A DNA stretch of 64,000 nucleotides from Bacillus sp. HMF5848 (GTDB taxonomy: Bacteria > Bacillota > Bacilli > Bacillales > HMF5848): contig NZ_RWIV01000001.1 in the NCBI RefSeq assembly GCF_003944835.1, positions 1,403,501-1,467,500 on the forward strand, in the 5' to 3' direction. Below the pieces are notes generated by a model, which worked only from the letters and a program-made list of their open reading frames with translations, was not told where the DNA came from and ran no database searches. A program made the translations under genes and the position numbers. Below are positions 16,730 to 25,380 of this stretch, piece by piece (the stretch's first letter is position 1; each line of letters starts with the position of its first letter).

Positions 16730-16798
16730 GGAATGTGGAAGATGAAACTTTTTAGTTAGTCAAACGTATTTGTAATAAATAGGTAATTGTAAGGGGGG

Positions 16799-16900
16799 AT
16801 TAAGGTTTTCTCAAATATATTAGTTCCAGTTATTATTTTAGTCGCATTAGTAGGGGTAATTGGTGTTGTATATTGGTTATATAAATCCTTTAAAAAGTAA
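16799..16900 (+). CDS. Possible tiny membrane protein (33 aa), ATT start
   Basis: Directly after a TAA, six G form a ribosome binding site that abuts ATT, and the frame reads IKVFSNILVPVIILVALVGV, then IGVVYWLYKSFKK: a single membrane helix with a basic tail. No ATG, GTG or TTG is available at the head, so ATT would have to start it, or the start has been lost. The setting between two repeat copies resembles the other tiny membrane ORFs at 20035 and 20907. Confidence 0.35.
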   Translation: MKVFSNILVPVIILVALVGVIGVVYWLYKSFKK

Positions 16901-16910
16901 ATGCAATTGC

Positions 16911-16943
16911 ACTAACAGGTGCAAGAGTAGAACAAGGGGTTGT
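16911..16943. repeat. Cassette-type intergenic repeat copy
   Basis: GCACTAACAGGTGCAAGAGT followed by AGAACAAGG, just after the tiny membrane ORF. Confidence 0.5.
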
Positions 16944-17020
16944 TTGACCGCAGCTCGTGTTACATTAAAAAACAATGTTAGTTACATCTTCAATTAATTG
17001 AAAATAAAAATAAATTTATA

Positions 17021-17375
17021 TTGACTTTATGATTATTTTTAAATAAACTTTCTTTAATTACTAAATAAAGGCTTTGAAGAGAAAAAGTAAAATGATATTG
17101 TTTTTCACCAGAGAGCTTCGGTAGCTGAAAAGAAGCAAAAACAATCATTTGAAAAATGGTCTCTGAGCTTCGTACTGAACATACTTTAATGTATAAGTAG
17201 GCTGCGACGAGTTTTGGCACTCGTTATCAATGTCACAGTATAAGAGTAGCATTTAATACTACTCCGTACTTGTTGAGGCATTTAGTGTGAGCTATTTGCG
17301 AATTAGGGTGGTACCACGAGGAAATTAAAACCTTGTCCTTAACTATTACAGTTAAGGGCGAGGTTTTTTTGTTTT
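17021..17375 (+). promoter_or_regulatory. Met T-box leader with promoter and terminator
   Basis: The promoter is TTGACT (17021-17026), 17 bases, TAAACT (17044-17049). Stem I carries AGAGAGCTTCGGTAGCTGAA and an ATG specifier in GAAAAATGGTC near 17150, matching a Met enzyme. The T-box AGGGTGGTACCACGAG is at 17305-17320. The terminator CCTTGTCCTTAACT..AGTTAAGGGCGAGG with a T run is at 17331-17370. Uncharged tRNA-Met should favour the antiterminator and switch the synthetase gene on. Confidence 0.92.
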
Positions 17376-17409
17376 CAAAAATTAAAGTCATATCAGGAGG
17401 TTATTATTA

Positions 17410-19044
17410 ATGAGTATTTTTATTGGTGGAGCTTGGGCTTATGCGAACGGCTCATTACATTTAGGTCATATTTCAAGTTTGTTGCCTGGAGATATTCTTG
17501 CGAGATATTACCGTTTAAAGGGAGAAGAAGTCTTATATGTTTCGGGAAGCGATTGTAATGGAACTCCTATTGCGATTAAAGCAAAACAAGAAGGTGTAAC
17601 GCCAAAAGAGATTGCTGACCATTATCATCAGGAATTCGCAGATTGCTTTGCAAGATTAGGATTCACATATGACTCATATACAAGGACGGATACAACTCAT
17701 CACCACAAATTCGTTCAAGATATATTTTTAGAGTTGCTTAAAAGAGGATACATCTATAAAAAGGAAATTGAACAAACCTATTGTGAATATGATCAGCAAT
17801 TTTTACCTGATCGTTATGTTGAGGGGGGGTGTCCTCATTGTGGTGCAAATGCACGAGGTGACCAATGTGACGCTTGTTCTAGTGTGTTAGAACCACTTGA
17901 TTTGCTTGATAGAAAATGTAAAATATGCGGAAATTCGCCTACAACAAGGTTTACAGAGCATTTCTACTTTTCTTTAAGTTCATTCCAAAATGTATTGGAA
18001 AACTATACGCAAGAAGCAGAAGACAAGAACTTATGGCGGCAAAATGCTATTTCTCTTACGAAACGCTATTTAAAGGAAGGACTACAAGATAGAGCCGTTT
18101 CAAGAGATTTGCCTATTGGGGTAAGTGTTCCAGTGGCTGGATATGAAGAAAAGAAAATCTATGTATGGATTGAGGCTGTATCAGGTTACTACACAGCAAG
18201 TAAACTATGGGCGAAGGAAACAAATAATGATGATACAACGTTTTGGGATTCCTCTACTCAATCTTATTATGTTCACGGGAAAGATAATATCCCTTTCCAT
18301 TCGATTATATGGGCTGGAATTCTTGCTGGTCTTGGAAAGGAACCATTACCAACGCATATCGTTTCAAACGAGTATTTGACTTTGGAAAAGAAAAAATTAT
18401 CTACAAGTAAAAATTGGGCTGTTTGGATTCCAGATATTTTAGAAAGGTACGAACCTGATTCCATACGGTATTTCCTAACAATCAACGCACCAGAGAACCG
18501 AGATGCTGATTTTTCTTGGAAAGAGTTCATATATAGCCATAATAGCGAGTTATTAGGTGCTTATGGCAACTTCGTTAATCGGACTTTAAAATTTATAGAA
18601 AAGTCATTTGCTGGTGTTATTCCTGAAAAGGACATAACTTCGCATATTCAGGCTAAAGTTAATCACTTATACAATGAAGTAGGTGGTTGCATAGAAACTG
18701 CTGCCTTCAAACAAGGATTAGAAAAAGTATTTGAACTTGTTAGATTTTCAAACAAATACTTTGATGAGCAACAACCTTGGAAACAAATAAAGGATGATAC
18801 CGAGTCTTGCGAACAAACTCTGGCGGATTGCGTTTATCTTATTGCAAATTTAGCTCATATCCTTACTCCATTCCTCCCTTTTTCAAGCGAAAATGTCAAA
18901 AAAATGATAAACACACCAGAAACCGAATGGAGGGCGTTTGTTGTTAAATCACAGCATTTGTCAAAAGTAGAACCGTTATTTGAACGAATAGACCCAGTAA
19001 AAATTGAAGAAGAGCTTGAAGGGTTAAACAAACAAACTTTTTAG
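17410..19044 (+). CDS. metG: Methionyl-tRNA synthetase, short form, likely an accessory second enzyme
   Basis: 544 residues; the ATG is ten bases after AGGAGG. The HIGH box is [12 protein letters not shown] and the KMSKS box is [11 protein letters not shown] zinc knuckle with two CxxC pairs is present ([16 protein letters not shown], then CKICGNSP), as in the E. coli-type enzyme. It ends at about residue 540 with the anticodon-binding helices ([16 protein letters not shown]) and lacks the C-terminal tRNA-binding (EMAP-like) domain of the roughly 650-residue housekeeping Bacillus MetRS. Its place between cassette repeats, away from the usual metS locus, suggests a horizontally gained duplicate, possibly tolerant to a MetRS inhibitor. 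It is controlled by the Met T-box just upstream. Confidence 0.93.
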   Translation: MSIFIGGAWAYANGSLHLGHISSLLPGDILARYYRLKGEEVLYVSGSDCNGTPIAIKAKQEGVTPKEIADHYHQEFADCFARLGFTYDSYTRTDTTHHHKFVQDIFLELLKRGYIYKKEIEQTYCEYDQQFLPDRYVEGGCPHCGANARGDQCDACSSVLEPLDLLDRKCKICGNSPTTRFTEHFYFSLSSFQNVLENYTQEAEDKNLWRQNAISLTKRYLKEGLQDRAVSRDLPIGVSVPVAGYEEKKIYVWIEAVSGYYTASKLWAKETNNDDTTFWDSSTQSYYVHGKDNIPFHSIIWAGILAGLGKEPLPTHIVSNEYLTLEKKKLSTSKNWAVWIPDILERYEPDSIRYFLTINAPENRDADFSWKEFIYSHNSELLGAYGNFVNRTLKFIEKSFAGVIPEKDITSHIQAKVNHLYNEVGGCIETAAFKQGLEKVFELVRFSNKYFDEQQPWKQIKDDTESCEQTLADCVYLIANLAHILTPFLPFSSENVKKMINTPETEWRAFVVKSQHLSKVEPLFERIDPVKIEEELEGLNKQTF

Positions 19045-19061
19045 AGAATGTGAAAGGTTAC

Positions 19062-19105
19062 ACTTAAAGTAAAGAGTGCGAATGCTCAACAAGAGAATGC
19101 GTTCA
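19062..19105. repeat. Cassette-type intergenic repeat copy
   Basis: TAAAGTAAAGAGTGCGAATG followed by CTCAACAAGAGAATGCG, between metG and the next small gene. It shares GTGCGAATG..CAACAAGAGAATG with the copy at 20785. Confidence 0.55.
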
Positions 19106-19162
19106 GTTTCGGCATATCATTTTACATCTATGTAAATAGTTAGAAATATGAAGGAGGCTTGC

Positions 19163-19611
19163 ATGAAAAAGTTTTTAGTCGCGTTTATTTTGGTTTTATC
19201 GGTGCCATCATAACTTTCAACATAAATAACAATCAACTAACACATCAACCTGTTCCATTAAAAAAAATTGAAGAGGTTGTCGTTTTTCAAGAATATTATA
19301 AAGTTGAAAATGGTGGAGGGGGAGTTACAATTGAACATCTTGATTTTAGTTTAGACAAAACGGAAACCGAAGCAATACAACTTGTTCAATGGTTCAATTC
19401 AGTTTCTAACGAAGATATAATACTTGAAAATGAACTTCCTCGTGCATTAGCAGGTGTGTCCTTTGAGATGAAGAATAGAAGAGTAGTAGTCTATTATCAT
19501 GAAGGTATATTTTATGTTTCTAACAGAGACAAGTTATATTCTTTCGTCAATAATGATATGAAGAAATACTTGGATAAAACCCTAAAACAAAACGGTGCAA
19601 ATACAAAATAA
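19163..19611 (+). pseudogene. Small secreted protein, probably frameshifted in its signal peptide
   Basis: AAGGAGG is placed for an ATG at 19163 that reads MKKFLVAFILVLSVPS, a clear signal peptide, but stops at a TAA after 16 residues. The neighbouring frame, which has only a TTG right against the ribosome binding site, continues TFNINNNQLTHQPVPLKK, then VVVFQEYYKVENGGGGVTI to the stop at 19611. A one-base indel near 19205 would join the two into an exported protein of about 150 residues. The product is not recognised. Slippage, a sequencing error or true decay cannot be told apart. Confidence 0.5.
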
Positions 19612-19616
19612 GTGTT

Positions 19617-19660
19617 GTTGCACTAAAGGATGCGATTGTGGAATAAGGCAGTCGCTCAGT
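19617..19660. repeat. Cassette-type intergenic repeat copy
   Basis: TTGCACTAAAGGATGCGATT followed by GTGGAATAAGGCAGTCGC, then GAGCAGGGTGATTGAACAAG at about 19664. The arrangement is the same as at 8019. Confidence 0.55.
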
Positions 19661-19727
19661 TTGTTAAAGAGCAGGGTGATTGAACAAGAAGAAGTGGTAA
19701 AATGATAGACAAAAAGAGGTGAAGAAA

Positions 19728-19931
19728 ATGGTTATTACAAAAGATATGCCAGTATCAGGTATTGCAAGTAGTTGGGAGGAAACAAAAGCAGTCTTTGTAA
19801 AATACTCTATCCCTTACGAATCAAATAAAGCACTTAAAGAACACCTTCAAGATGACCAACTTATTTCAATTATATCTGAAATAAATAAAGTAATTGGTAG
19901 TTCAGAAGCGACTTGTATTGAAGGTGGCTGA
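19728..19931 (+). CDS. Small protein of DUF1858/ScdA-N-like type (67 aa)
   Basis: 67 residues from an ATG at 19728 with GAGGTG eight bases upstream; the frame also has a GTG three codons earlier. MVITKDMPVSGIASSWEETK, then AVFVKYSIPYESNKALKEH, follows the pattern of the small helical DUF1858/ScdA N-terminal fold (ITKDxxVxxI..xxETxxVFxKYxI), but the cysteines those domains often carry are missing. It is probably a soluble helical bundle with an unknown partner. TAACGGTAAGCGATAGTGAA, a variant repeat copy, follows at 19974. Confidence 0.5.
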   Translation: MVITKDMPVSGIASSWEETKAVFVKYSIPYESNKALKEHLQDDQLISIISEINKVIGSSEATCIEGG

Positions 19932-20034
19932 CGAGTTAAATAAAGGCACTGGATGTGCCTTTTGTATTGTGCTAACGGTAAGCGATAGTGAAAGAAATTG
20001 TCGCTAACTATTGTTGCAAAGGAGTGGTTTTTAT

Positions 20035-20118
20035 ATGGAATTAGTGGTTATCATGGTTGGCGGATTTATTAGTGCAGTTTGTTTAACAATTTTAATGATG
20101 AAGAATAAAAAGGAATAA
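20035..20118 (+). CDS. Tiny membrane protein (27 aa)
   Basis: ATG at 20035 behind AAGGAG. The frame reads MELVVIMVGGFISAVCLTIL, then MMKNKKE: one membrane helix and a basic cytoplasmic tail. The good ribosome binding site and its position as the only frame in a 360-base gap support translation. No family is recognised. Repeat-like segments (GTAACGGAGAGCGTTTCTGC near 20178 and TTGGGCAGGATAATGAAATA near 20223) follow it. Confidence 0.55.
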   Translation: MELVVIMVGGFISAVCLTILMMKNKKE

Positions 20119-20164
20119 ATCTATAATTAGGTATCAGTTCATAGTATACCTTTTCCATTAACGC

Positions 20165-20245
20165 TACGGTTATTCAAGTAACGGAGAGCGTTTCTGCAAT
20201 AACAGGAACGCTTATTTTACTATTGGGCAGGATAATGAAATAAGA
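20165..20245. repeat. Two adjacent cassette-type repeat copies
   Basis: GTAACGGAGAGCGTTTCTGC followed by AATAACAGGAACGC, and TTGGGCAGGATAATGAAATA followed by AG, lie head to tail with no gene between them, as if a cassette had been lost. Confidence 0.45.
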
Positions 20246-20296
20246 AATTAGTACATTGAGTAATACCTAAGAACAATTAAATAGGGGGAGAAGTCA

Positions 20297-20770
20297 TTGG
20301 TTTATAAATTAAGAGAAGCGACAAAAAGGGATTACGAAGATGTCCATCGTTTACAAAAACAAGTTCATGAAATTCATACAGAAGCAAGACCTGACCATTA
20401 TAGAATGGCTGATATTACATTAGATAGAATTTATTATGAAAAATTAACAGAGGATGAAAACGCAAAAGTATTCATATTAGAAAGTGAAAATGAACCAATT
20501 GCTTATACAATACTAACAATTAAACAGCCCAAGGATAGACCAATTACAATCCCAAAAAAAGTCGTTTTTATAGAAGGCTTTGGAGTGGATAGTAATTGGA
20601 GAGGAAAAAGAATAGGGAAAACTTTATTTCAAGAAATATTAAATTTCGCTAAGGAAATAAAAGCTGACACATTAGAATTAGGTGTTTGGGAGTTCAATGA
20701 AAGTGCAATAAAATTTTATGAATCAATGAAGTTAAAAACAAAAATGAGACGAATGGAAATGGATATTTAA
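20297..20770 (+). CDS. GNAT-family N-acetyltransferase
   Basis: 157 residues from a TTG at 20297 with GGGGGAG about ten bases upstream. It is a complete GNAT fold: LREATKRDYEDVHRLQKQVH at the start, then KVVFIEGFGVDSNWRGKRIG (motif A with the R/QxxGxG/A acetyl-CoA loop as RGKRIGKTL), and LELGVWEFNESAIKFYESMK (motif B). It uses acetyl-CoA to acetylate an amine on an unknown small molecule or protein. It is a single-gene unit bounded by intergenic repeats, with no partner gene. Confidence 0.9.
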   Translation: MVYKLREATKRDYEDVHRLQKQVHEIHTEARPDHYRMADITLDRIYYEKLTEDENAKVFILESENEPIAYTILTIKQPKDRPITIPKKVVFIEGFGVDSNWRGKRIGKTLFQEILNFAKEIKADTLELGVWEFNESAIKFYESMKLKTKMRRMEMDI

Positions 20771-20784
20771 AGGTAACGCTTTGT

Positions 20785-20832
20785 TCAACAAACGAGTGCG
20801 AATGTGCAACAAGAGAATGTGGTCAGTAAGTG
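20785..20832. repeat. Cassette-type intergenic repeat copy
   Basis: GTTCAACAAACGAGTGCGAA followed by TGTGCAACAAGAGAATGTGG. Confidence 0.6.
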
Positions 20833-20906
20833 CTAATCGCTTTTCTATATATAGGCAGAATGAAGAAGAGGGTTGATTTAGAAACGAAGAGCAGGAGGTT
20901 TTGTTT

Positions 20907-21053
20907 GTGGTGAGATTTGTTGATGACTTAGCAGGAGCTGTATTTGATTTCATTAAATTTATTATAAAATCCATTGGTTATTTACTTGCAGGAGGAATTA
21001 TCGTTGCAATTCCAATGTACTTGATTGTTTGGCTGTTTGGCATGTTTCAGTAA
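20907..21053 (+). CDS. Small membrane protein (48 aa)
   Basis: GTG at 20907 (or the adjacent GTG at 20910) behind AGGAGG. The frame reads VRFVDDLAGAVFDFIKFIIK, then SIGYLLAGGIIVAIPMYLIV, ending WLFGMFQ. An amphipathic start precedes one long hydrophobic helix. The strong ribosome binding site supports expression. The family is unknown. A repeat copy follows at 21061. Confidence 0.6.
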   Translation: MVRFVDDLAGAVFDFIKFIIKSIGYLLAGGIIVAIPMYLIVWLFGMFQ

Positions 21054-21060
21054 TTTTTAT

Positions 21061-21105
21061 TCAATTAACGAAAGCTTATCTTGAACAAGGTATACAGCCC
21101 TTGTT
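21061..21105. repeat. Cassette-type intergenic repeat copy
   Basis: CAATTAACGAAAGCTTATCT followed by TGAACAAGGTATACAGCCCT. It is nearly identical over 30 bases to the copy at 23703. Confidence 0.65.
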
Positions 21106-21637
21106 GTATTAAAGACGCAGTTATGTGGAACAAAAAAAGCAACCTAGGTTAATGGGTTGCCCTATGATTTTGATAAATCTTCAAATAGAAAAAACGTGCA
21201 AAAAAAATCATAAATGTGAAAAGGAATAGATACCATTTTTAGATTGAAGATGATTTTAAAAATTCAAAGACGTTTTAAAGATATATTGAAAAGTACGGTA
21301 TAAGTTAACATTGAAACTCGATTAGTATCCCTGGTTTTTAGAGTTATTTAAAGCAATATAAAGAGAATAAAACTATAAATAGTTGATATAATAAAGAGCT
21401 CTTTCCAAGTATGGTATTTGTCCTTTTCAAACCTAATCTGACGTTGTAAGACTAATAAATATAATAGAGTAACTGCGATTACTTTAATAGATAAATAATA
21501 ACGTTACTTGCATTGCCCATTTTTGTTAGCAGAAAGTGCTTTATTAAAGTAATCAATAATATTAAAGCGAAACATTCCAATCAACGAGTATACTGAATCA
21601 ACAACGGATTAATTAGAGATAAAAAACGACACTAATA
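21106..21637. other. Gap without recognised genes
   Basis: An imperfect inverted repeat GCAACCTAGG..GGGTTGC at about 21141-21162 is the only structure noted. The rest is AT-rich with no frame that has a ribosome binding site. Confidence 0.35.
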
Positions 21638-22639
21638 TTATCTCATACTTAACACAACCTTCCCTCTAGTTCGATTGCTTTCACAATAAGTATGTGCTTC
21701 TTGTATATGTGACAAGGGATAAATCCTGTCTACGATGGGTGTTAGTTCCTTTTTTTCGATAAGCTCCCCGATTTGTTCCAGATGCTGCCCGTTAGGCTTA
21801 ACCCAATTAAATGTGTGTCTTTTCTTGCTGATAAACCGTTTCTTTATTGGAAATAAAAAATCCCCTATTATGGTTGTAGGGTTGGCGATGTTCGAAATAT
21901 AAACACCGTCATCTTTAAGTATGTGTTTACATTTGCCGAAGGAGGAATTAGCAATGACGTCGAAGATAACGTCATACTTCATTTGTGATTTTAAAAAATT
22001 GCGTTTAGTGTAGTCAATCATTTGATCTGCTCCAAGAGATGAAACCATATCGAAATTTGGACGACTACATACAGCAGTTACGTGCGCTCCTTTCCATCTG
22101 GCTAATTGAACAGCAAAAGTACCAACGCCGCCTGAGGCTCCATTGATTAAAATTTTTTGTCCGGATTGAAGCTTTCCCTTCTTTATGATAGCTTTATATG
22201 CAGTTAAAGCTGCCAAGGGGACTGCTGCTGCATCGGTCGGTGTAATTGAAGAAGGTCTTATAGCAAGGGTATCTTCTCTCGTCACACAATAATCGGCAAA
22301 CGATCCGCTTTTAGCAAATCCATGTAAAGATGGTTTTATGTTTGCATCTATCATACAGAATACCGGATCGCCTGGTTTAAATCGCTTAACACATCGCCCT
22401 ACCTTAACAATGGTACCAGAAACATCATGGCCTAAAATAATCGGAAACTTTTTACCCGTCACCCATCTAAGTTCTCCTTTACGAATCTTCCAATCAAGCG
22501 GATTGATACTAGCAGCGTCATTTTTAATAAGTACTTGATTATCCGCAATGGTGGGTAATGATAGATTGGATATATATTTCAGCACTTCCTTATTACCATA
22601 TTCTTCGATAATGACACCCTTCATATTCTGAACAGCCAT
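21638..22639 (-). CDS. Zinc-independent NAD(P)H:quinone-type oxidoreductase (MDR superfamily)
   Basis: 333 residues; ATG at 22639 behind GGAGGAGG. It has a GroES-like N-terminal domain (NDAASINPLDWKIRKGELRW, GHDVSGTIVKVGR) and a Rossmann domain with the nucleotide loop ILINGASGGVGTFAVQLARW, followed by VDYAxx-type segments and a C-terminal PLSHIQEAHTYCESNRTRGK. It lacks the structural-zinc cysteines of alcohol dehydrogenases, so it fits the quinone oxidoreductase/enone reductase group using NADPH. It faces away from its rightward neighbours and has its own promoter near 22660. Confidence 0.88.
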   Translation of the reverse strand: MAVQNMKGVIIEEYGNKEVLKYISNLSLPTIADNQVLIKNDAASINPLDWKIRKGELRWVTGKKFPIILGHDVSGTIVKVGRCVKRFKPGDPVFCMIDANIKPSLHGFAKSGSFADYCVTREDTLAIRPSSITPTDAAAVPLAALTAYKAIIKKGKLQSGQKILINGASGGVGTFAVQLARWKGAHVTAVCSRPNFDMVSSLGADQMIDYTKRNFLKSQMKYDVIFDVIANSSFGKCKHILKDDGVYISNIANPTTIIGDFLFPIKKRFISKKRHTFNWVKPNGQHLEQIGELIEKKELTPIVDRIYPLSHIQEAHTYCESNRTRGKVVLSMR

Positions 22640-22797
22640 AAAATAACCTCCTCCTTCCTAATTTTAATTATACTCATGCTAGACTTGTTAAATGAATAGA
22701 TTGTAAGATTATAGCAGTGGAACCAAATTTAGAGATGCTTAATAAATGCAAGAAATATTGCTTTAATATAACAAACATTTGATTTTATTAACGCCCT

Positions 22798-23268
22798 GCT
22801 GAAAGTACCCAATTAAATCAGCATAGTATAGATACAATTGTAATTGCACAGGCATTTCATTGGTTTGATAATGAATTGTCCAAAGTTGAGTATAAACGAA
22901 TTCTTAAGGAAAATGGGTACGTCATTTTCTTGTGGAACGATATGCTGATAGATAATGAATTTTTCAATAGATTATATAAATATTAAATTAAAACTACCAC
23001 TGCAATTTCCAACTTTGACCCCGATAAAGAGAAGTTTAACTTTTGGGGACAAGATTATGAGAAAATATATCATGATGATTGGTGATCATTTACATATGAT
23101 GGTGTGATTGGAAGTGCATTATCTTTATCCTATAAACCATCATATTTAGATAGGAATTATTATGAGTTTGTAAAAGACCTTAAGAATCTGTTCTTAAAAT
23201 ATCAAGAAGACAGTAAAGTAACTTTTCACTACAAAACAGAGATGTGTATTGGAACATTTATAAATTAA
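22798..23268 (+). pseudogene. Class I SAM-dependent methyltransferase remnant
   Basis: One frame gives AESTQLNQHSIDTIVIAQAF, then HWFDNELSKVEYKRILKENG and YVIFLWND. This is the motif IV-V region of SAM methyltransferases (DTIVIAQAFHWFD, then a KRILKENGYVIF strand). It stops at 22984, resumes as SNFDPDKEKFNFWGQDYEKI, meets a TGA at about 23083, and resumes again as GVIGSALSLSYKPSYLDRNY to a stop at 23268. The N-terminal SAM-binding loop is missing. There are at least two in-frame stops and no start codon, so the gene is dead. Confidence 0.8.
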
Positions 23269-23305
23269 CTCAAATAATGGGATCAGTATTCAATATTAAC
23301 AGTTG

Positions 23306-23345
23306 TTTTTATTATAAAAGGGTAGGAATGTGGAAGAAGGTCTTC
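23306..23345. repeat. Cassette-type intergenic repeat copy
   Basis: TTATAAAAGGGTAGGAATGT followed by GGAAGAAGG. The same GGAATGTGGAAG(A) core flanks intron 2 on its 3' side. Confidence 0.55.
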
Positions 23346-23417
23346 ATAAAATTGAAAAATATGTGCCTCATATTTTTGTGTTAGTATGAATTATAAGTAA
23401 ATTAGAGGAGGAATATC

Positions 23418-23699
23418 GTGTTAAAAATAATTAAGAAGGTAATAAACAAAGTACCCATGATTTTTGTCATATCAATAGCTACACTTGTGTTTGTTGGATT
23501 AGAAAACATATATATATTTGGTGGTTTGGAAGTAAACAGTTATGATGAAGCGTTCTTAACTGAAGTAATTGTTTTTCTATATCATTCACTCTTTACGACT
23601 TTAAAGTGGACATTAGTTATTTCAAGTGTATATTACCTTTCTAAATATTTATTACTTACGTTCTTTACCTTTTTAAATAAGCGGTTAAAAGTAAATTAA
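23418..23699 (+). CDS. Small membrane protein, unknown (93 aa)
   Basis: 93 residues from a GTG behind AGAGGAGGA. There are two hydrophobic segments (VPMIFVISIATLVFVGLENI and LFTTLKWTLVISSVYYLSKY) separated by an acidic loop, with basic ends (MLKIIKKVINK, FLNKRLKVN). It is probably a two-span protein with both ends inside. No family is recognised. It is isolated between repeat copies at 23306 and 23703. Confidence 0.65.
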   Translation: MLKIIKKVINKVPMIFVISIATLVFVGLENIYIFGGLEVNSYDEAFLTEVIVFLYHSLFTTLKWTLVISSVYYLSKYLLLTFFTFLNKRLKVN

Positions 23700-23702
23700 G
23701 GT

Positions 23703-23752
23703 TTATTCAACAAACGGTGAGCTTATCTTGAACAAGGGATACAGCCCTCGTT
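23703..23752. repeat. Cassette-type intergenic repeat copy fused to the next gene
   Basis: TTCAACAAACGGTGAGCTTA followed by TCTTGAACAAGGGATACAGC. The repeat runs directly into the N-terminal codons of the GNAT gene, leaving no room for its normal start. Confidence 0.65.
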
Positions 23753-23798
23753 AGAACCATTAGATGCAAAACAATATTGGGATTTAAGATTAGAGGCT

Positions 23799-24239
23799 TT
23801 GGATCAAAATCCAGAAGCGTTCGCTACAAGTTATGAAGAAGCAATCCAAAGAGAAAATCCAATAGATGGTGTAGCTAAAAATTTAACTAACGAAGGAAAC
23901 TTCACATTTGGTTCATTTAAAAACGAAGAACTTGTTGGTGTTGTCACCTTGCTACAAGAAACCCCAATTAAACTTAGTCACCGAGCAAATATATTGGCAA
24001 TGTATGTAAGTCCTAAAATGCGTGGCGAAGGTATAGGTGAAAAACTATTATTAGAAGCAATAGAACAAGCAAAATCAATTAATAGTATAGAGAAAATTAA
24101 CTTAACGGTAGTAACAACAAATGAAAGAGCAAAGAAGCTTTACGAAAAATTAGGTTTTAAAGTCTTTGGAACAGAAATAAAGGCACTTAAAATCAATGAG
24201 AATTATTACGATGAAGATTATATGGTATTGTTTTTATAA
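23799..24239 (+). CDS. GNAT-family N-acetyltransferase with a displaced 5' end
   Basis: The protein is recognisable from LEPLDAKQYWDLRLEALDQN (codons from 23749), a typical GNAT N-terminus that normally begins about six residues earlier with Met. Here those codons are replaced by the intergenic repeat, and the first possible start is a TTG at 23799 with no good ribosome binding site. Motif A is present (ILAMYVSPKMRGEGIGEKLL, with RGEGIG binding acetyl-CoA) and motif B (TTNERAKKLYEKLGFKVFGT). The fold is otherwise intact. It may be poorly translated or silent. Confidence 0.75.
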   Translation: MDQNPEAFATSYEEAIQRENPIDGVAKNLTNEGNFTFGSFKNEELVGVVTLLQETPIKLSHRANILAMYVSPKMRGEGIGEKLLLEAIEQAKSINSIEKINLTVVTTNERAKKLYEKLGFKVFGTEIKALKINENYYDEDYMVLFL

Positions 24240-24431
24240 TAAAACTCTTATTAAAGTAACGAAGAGCTTAAGTTGAAGACAAAATAGAGTGGAATTAGGG
24301 ATTTCACAAAATTGGAAGCCCTATCTTATTAATGTAAAGGCTGTTATCGTAAACTTTGTTGTTTTTAGATAAAAAGATATTTGGACTTGCTTGTTTGCTA
24401 ACAATAGATAATACAAGGGGGGGACATTTTA

Positions 24432-24911
24432 ATGGATGTAAATGATTTAATAATTCTTAACTTTGAAGAAGTTAGACGTAGAAGTATTAAAGTATGGAAG
24501 GCTATACCCGAAGAAATGTTAGATTGGAAACCTGATGAAGATGCTCTTACTTGTGCTGAAATGATTAGACATTTATTACAAGCTGAGTATCTTTTTCACC
24601 AAGTTCTTAGAGGGAGAAGTGGTAAAGCACTATCTAATTTGTTTAATCCCTTTGAAGCAAAAGAATTCATATCAGTAGATGATGCACTTGAATTTGCCCA
24701 ACCTTATCGTGATGACTTCTTGAAATACATTAAAACAATTAATATAACCGACTTAGAGAATATAGAAATTGACCTTCTTGAAGAAGGTGGTTATGTTAAA
24801 AAACTAGGGGATATGTTATTACGCATTGCGTACCACGAATCTGTTCACACAGGTCAGTTGTTAGGCTATATGAGATCAATGGGTATTGCCCGCCCTAAAA
24901 TATGGGATTAA
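24432..24911 (+). CDS. DinB/YfiT-family protein (putative metal-dependent)
   Basis: 159 residues; ATG 13 bases after a G-rich ribosome binding site. It is a four-helix DinB fold: LNFEEVRRRSIKVWKAIPEE, CAEMIRHLLQAEYLFHQVLR with the first metal His, and MLLRIAYHESVHTGQLLGYM with the HxxxHxxQ pair. The three histidines usually bind Ni or Zn. The family includes thiol transferases (bacillithiol or mycothiol S-transferases), but the substrate here is unknown. A partial repeat copy (AAAGTAACGAAGAGCTTAAG) precedes it at 24252. Confidence 0.88.
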   Translation: MDVNDLIILNFEEVRRRSIKVWKAIPEEMLDWKPDEDALTCAEMIRHLLQAEYLFHQVLRGRSGKALSNLFNPFEAKEFISVDDALEFAQPYRDDFLKYIKTINITDLENIEIDLLEEGGYVKKLGDMLLRIAYHESVHTGQLLGYMRSMGIARPKIWD

Positions 24912-25302
24912 TGATCCGAAATTCTTTTCCAAATATTAACAGACTGTTGTTCTCGATAGATTAATTATATTTTCGTGCTTTTGCGACTACTTTAAAACCT
25001 TGCGGTTTCCATTGATAAACTTCTACAATCATTTCTAATTTCAATATCTTCCAGATCCTTCAACCATCAAAATTTTTACTTCCTCATTTTTAACTGATTG
25101 GAGATAAATTGACTAGAAAGTGTTCATTTTTATCGAGTAAAAACTGTCCTTTTTAATTAGCGGTTTCACTGATCTTAAACGTAGTGTAGTGCTTTATTAA
25201 ATGAATAAGTAATTTTGAAGTTATTTTTAAATATTGATTGAACCCTCTACTAGAAGTAAGAACAGGCATTTTGTCACTTTACTTGGAGCCTCTGCGGCCT
25301 CT
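24912..25302. other. Gap with gene debris
   Basis: The minus strand at about 24966-25045 reads KLEMIVEVYQWKPQGFKVVA, then KARKYN and a stop: a coherent coding tail without a body. It is the only sign of a gene here; I do not recognise it. Confidence 0.3.
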
Positions 25303-25380
25303 GCGGGCATGATTAAGAGCCATAAAGCCAGGTGTATCAAATGATTCTGGCTCAGCCAAAACCGAGGCTATCATGCCCGC
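25303..25380. repeat. 78-base structured inverted repeat
   Basis: GCGGGCATGAT (25303-25313) pairs exactly with ATCATGCCCGC (25370-25380). The pairing extends inward after a bulge by AGCC (25318) with GGCT (25366). Inside is a second hairpin, AGCCAG (25326) with CTGGCT (25347), whose loop again pairs ATCA/TGAT. The element is far more GC-rich than its surroundings. Confidence 0.6.

Noticed and set aside
8019-24280. The intergenic repeats as integron attC sites.
   Set aside because: No GTTRRRY/RYYYAAC core pair, no long imperfect palindrome and no IntI-type integrase were found. They are cassette-like only in position.
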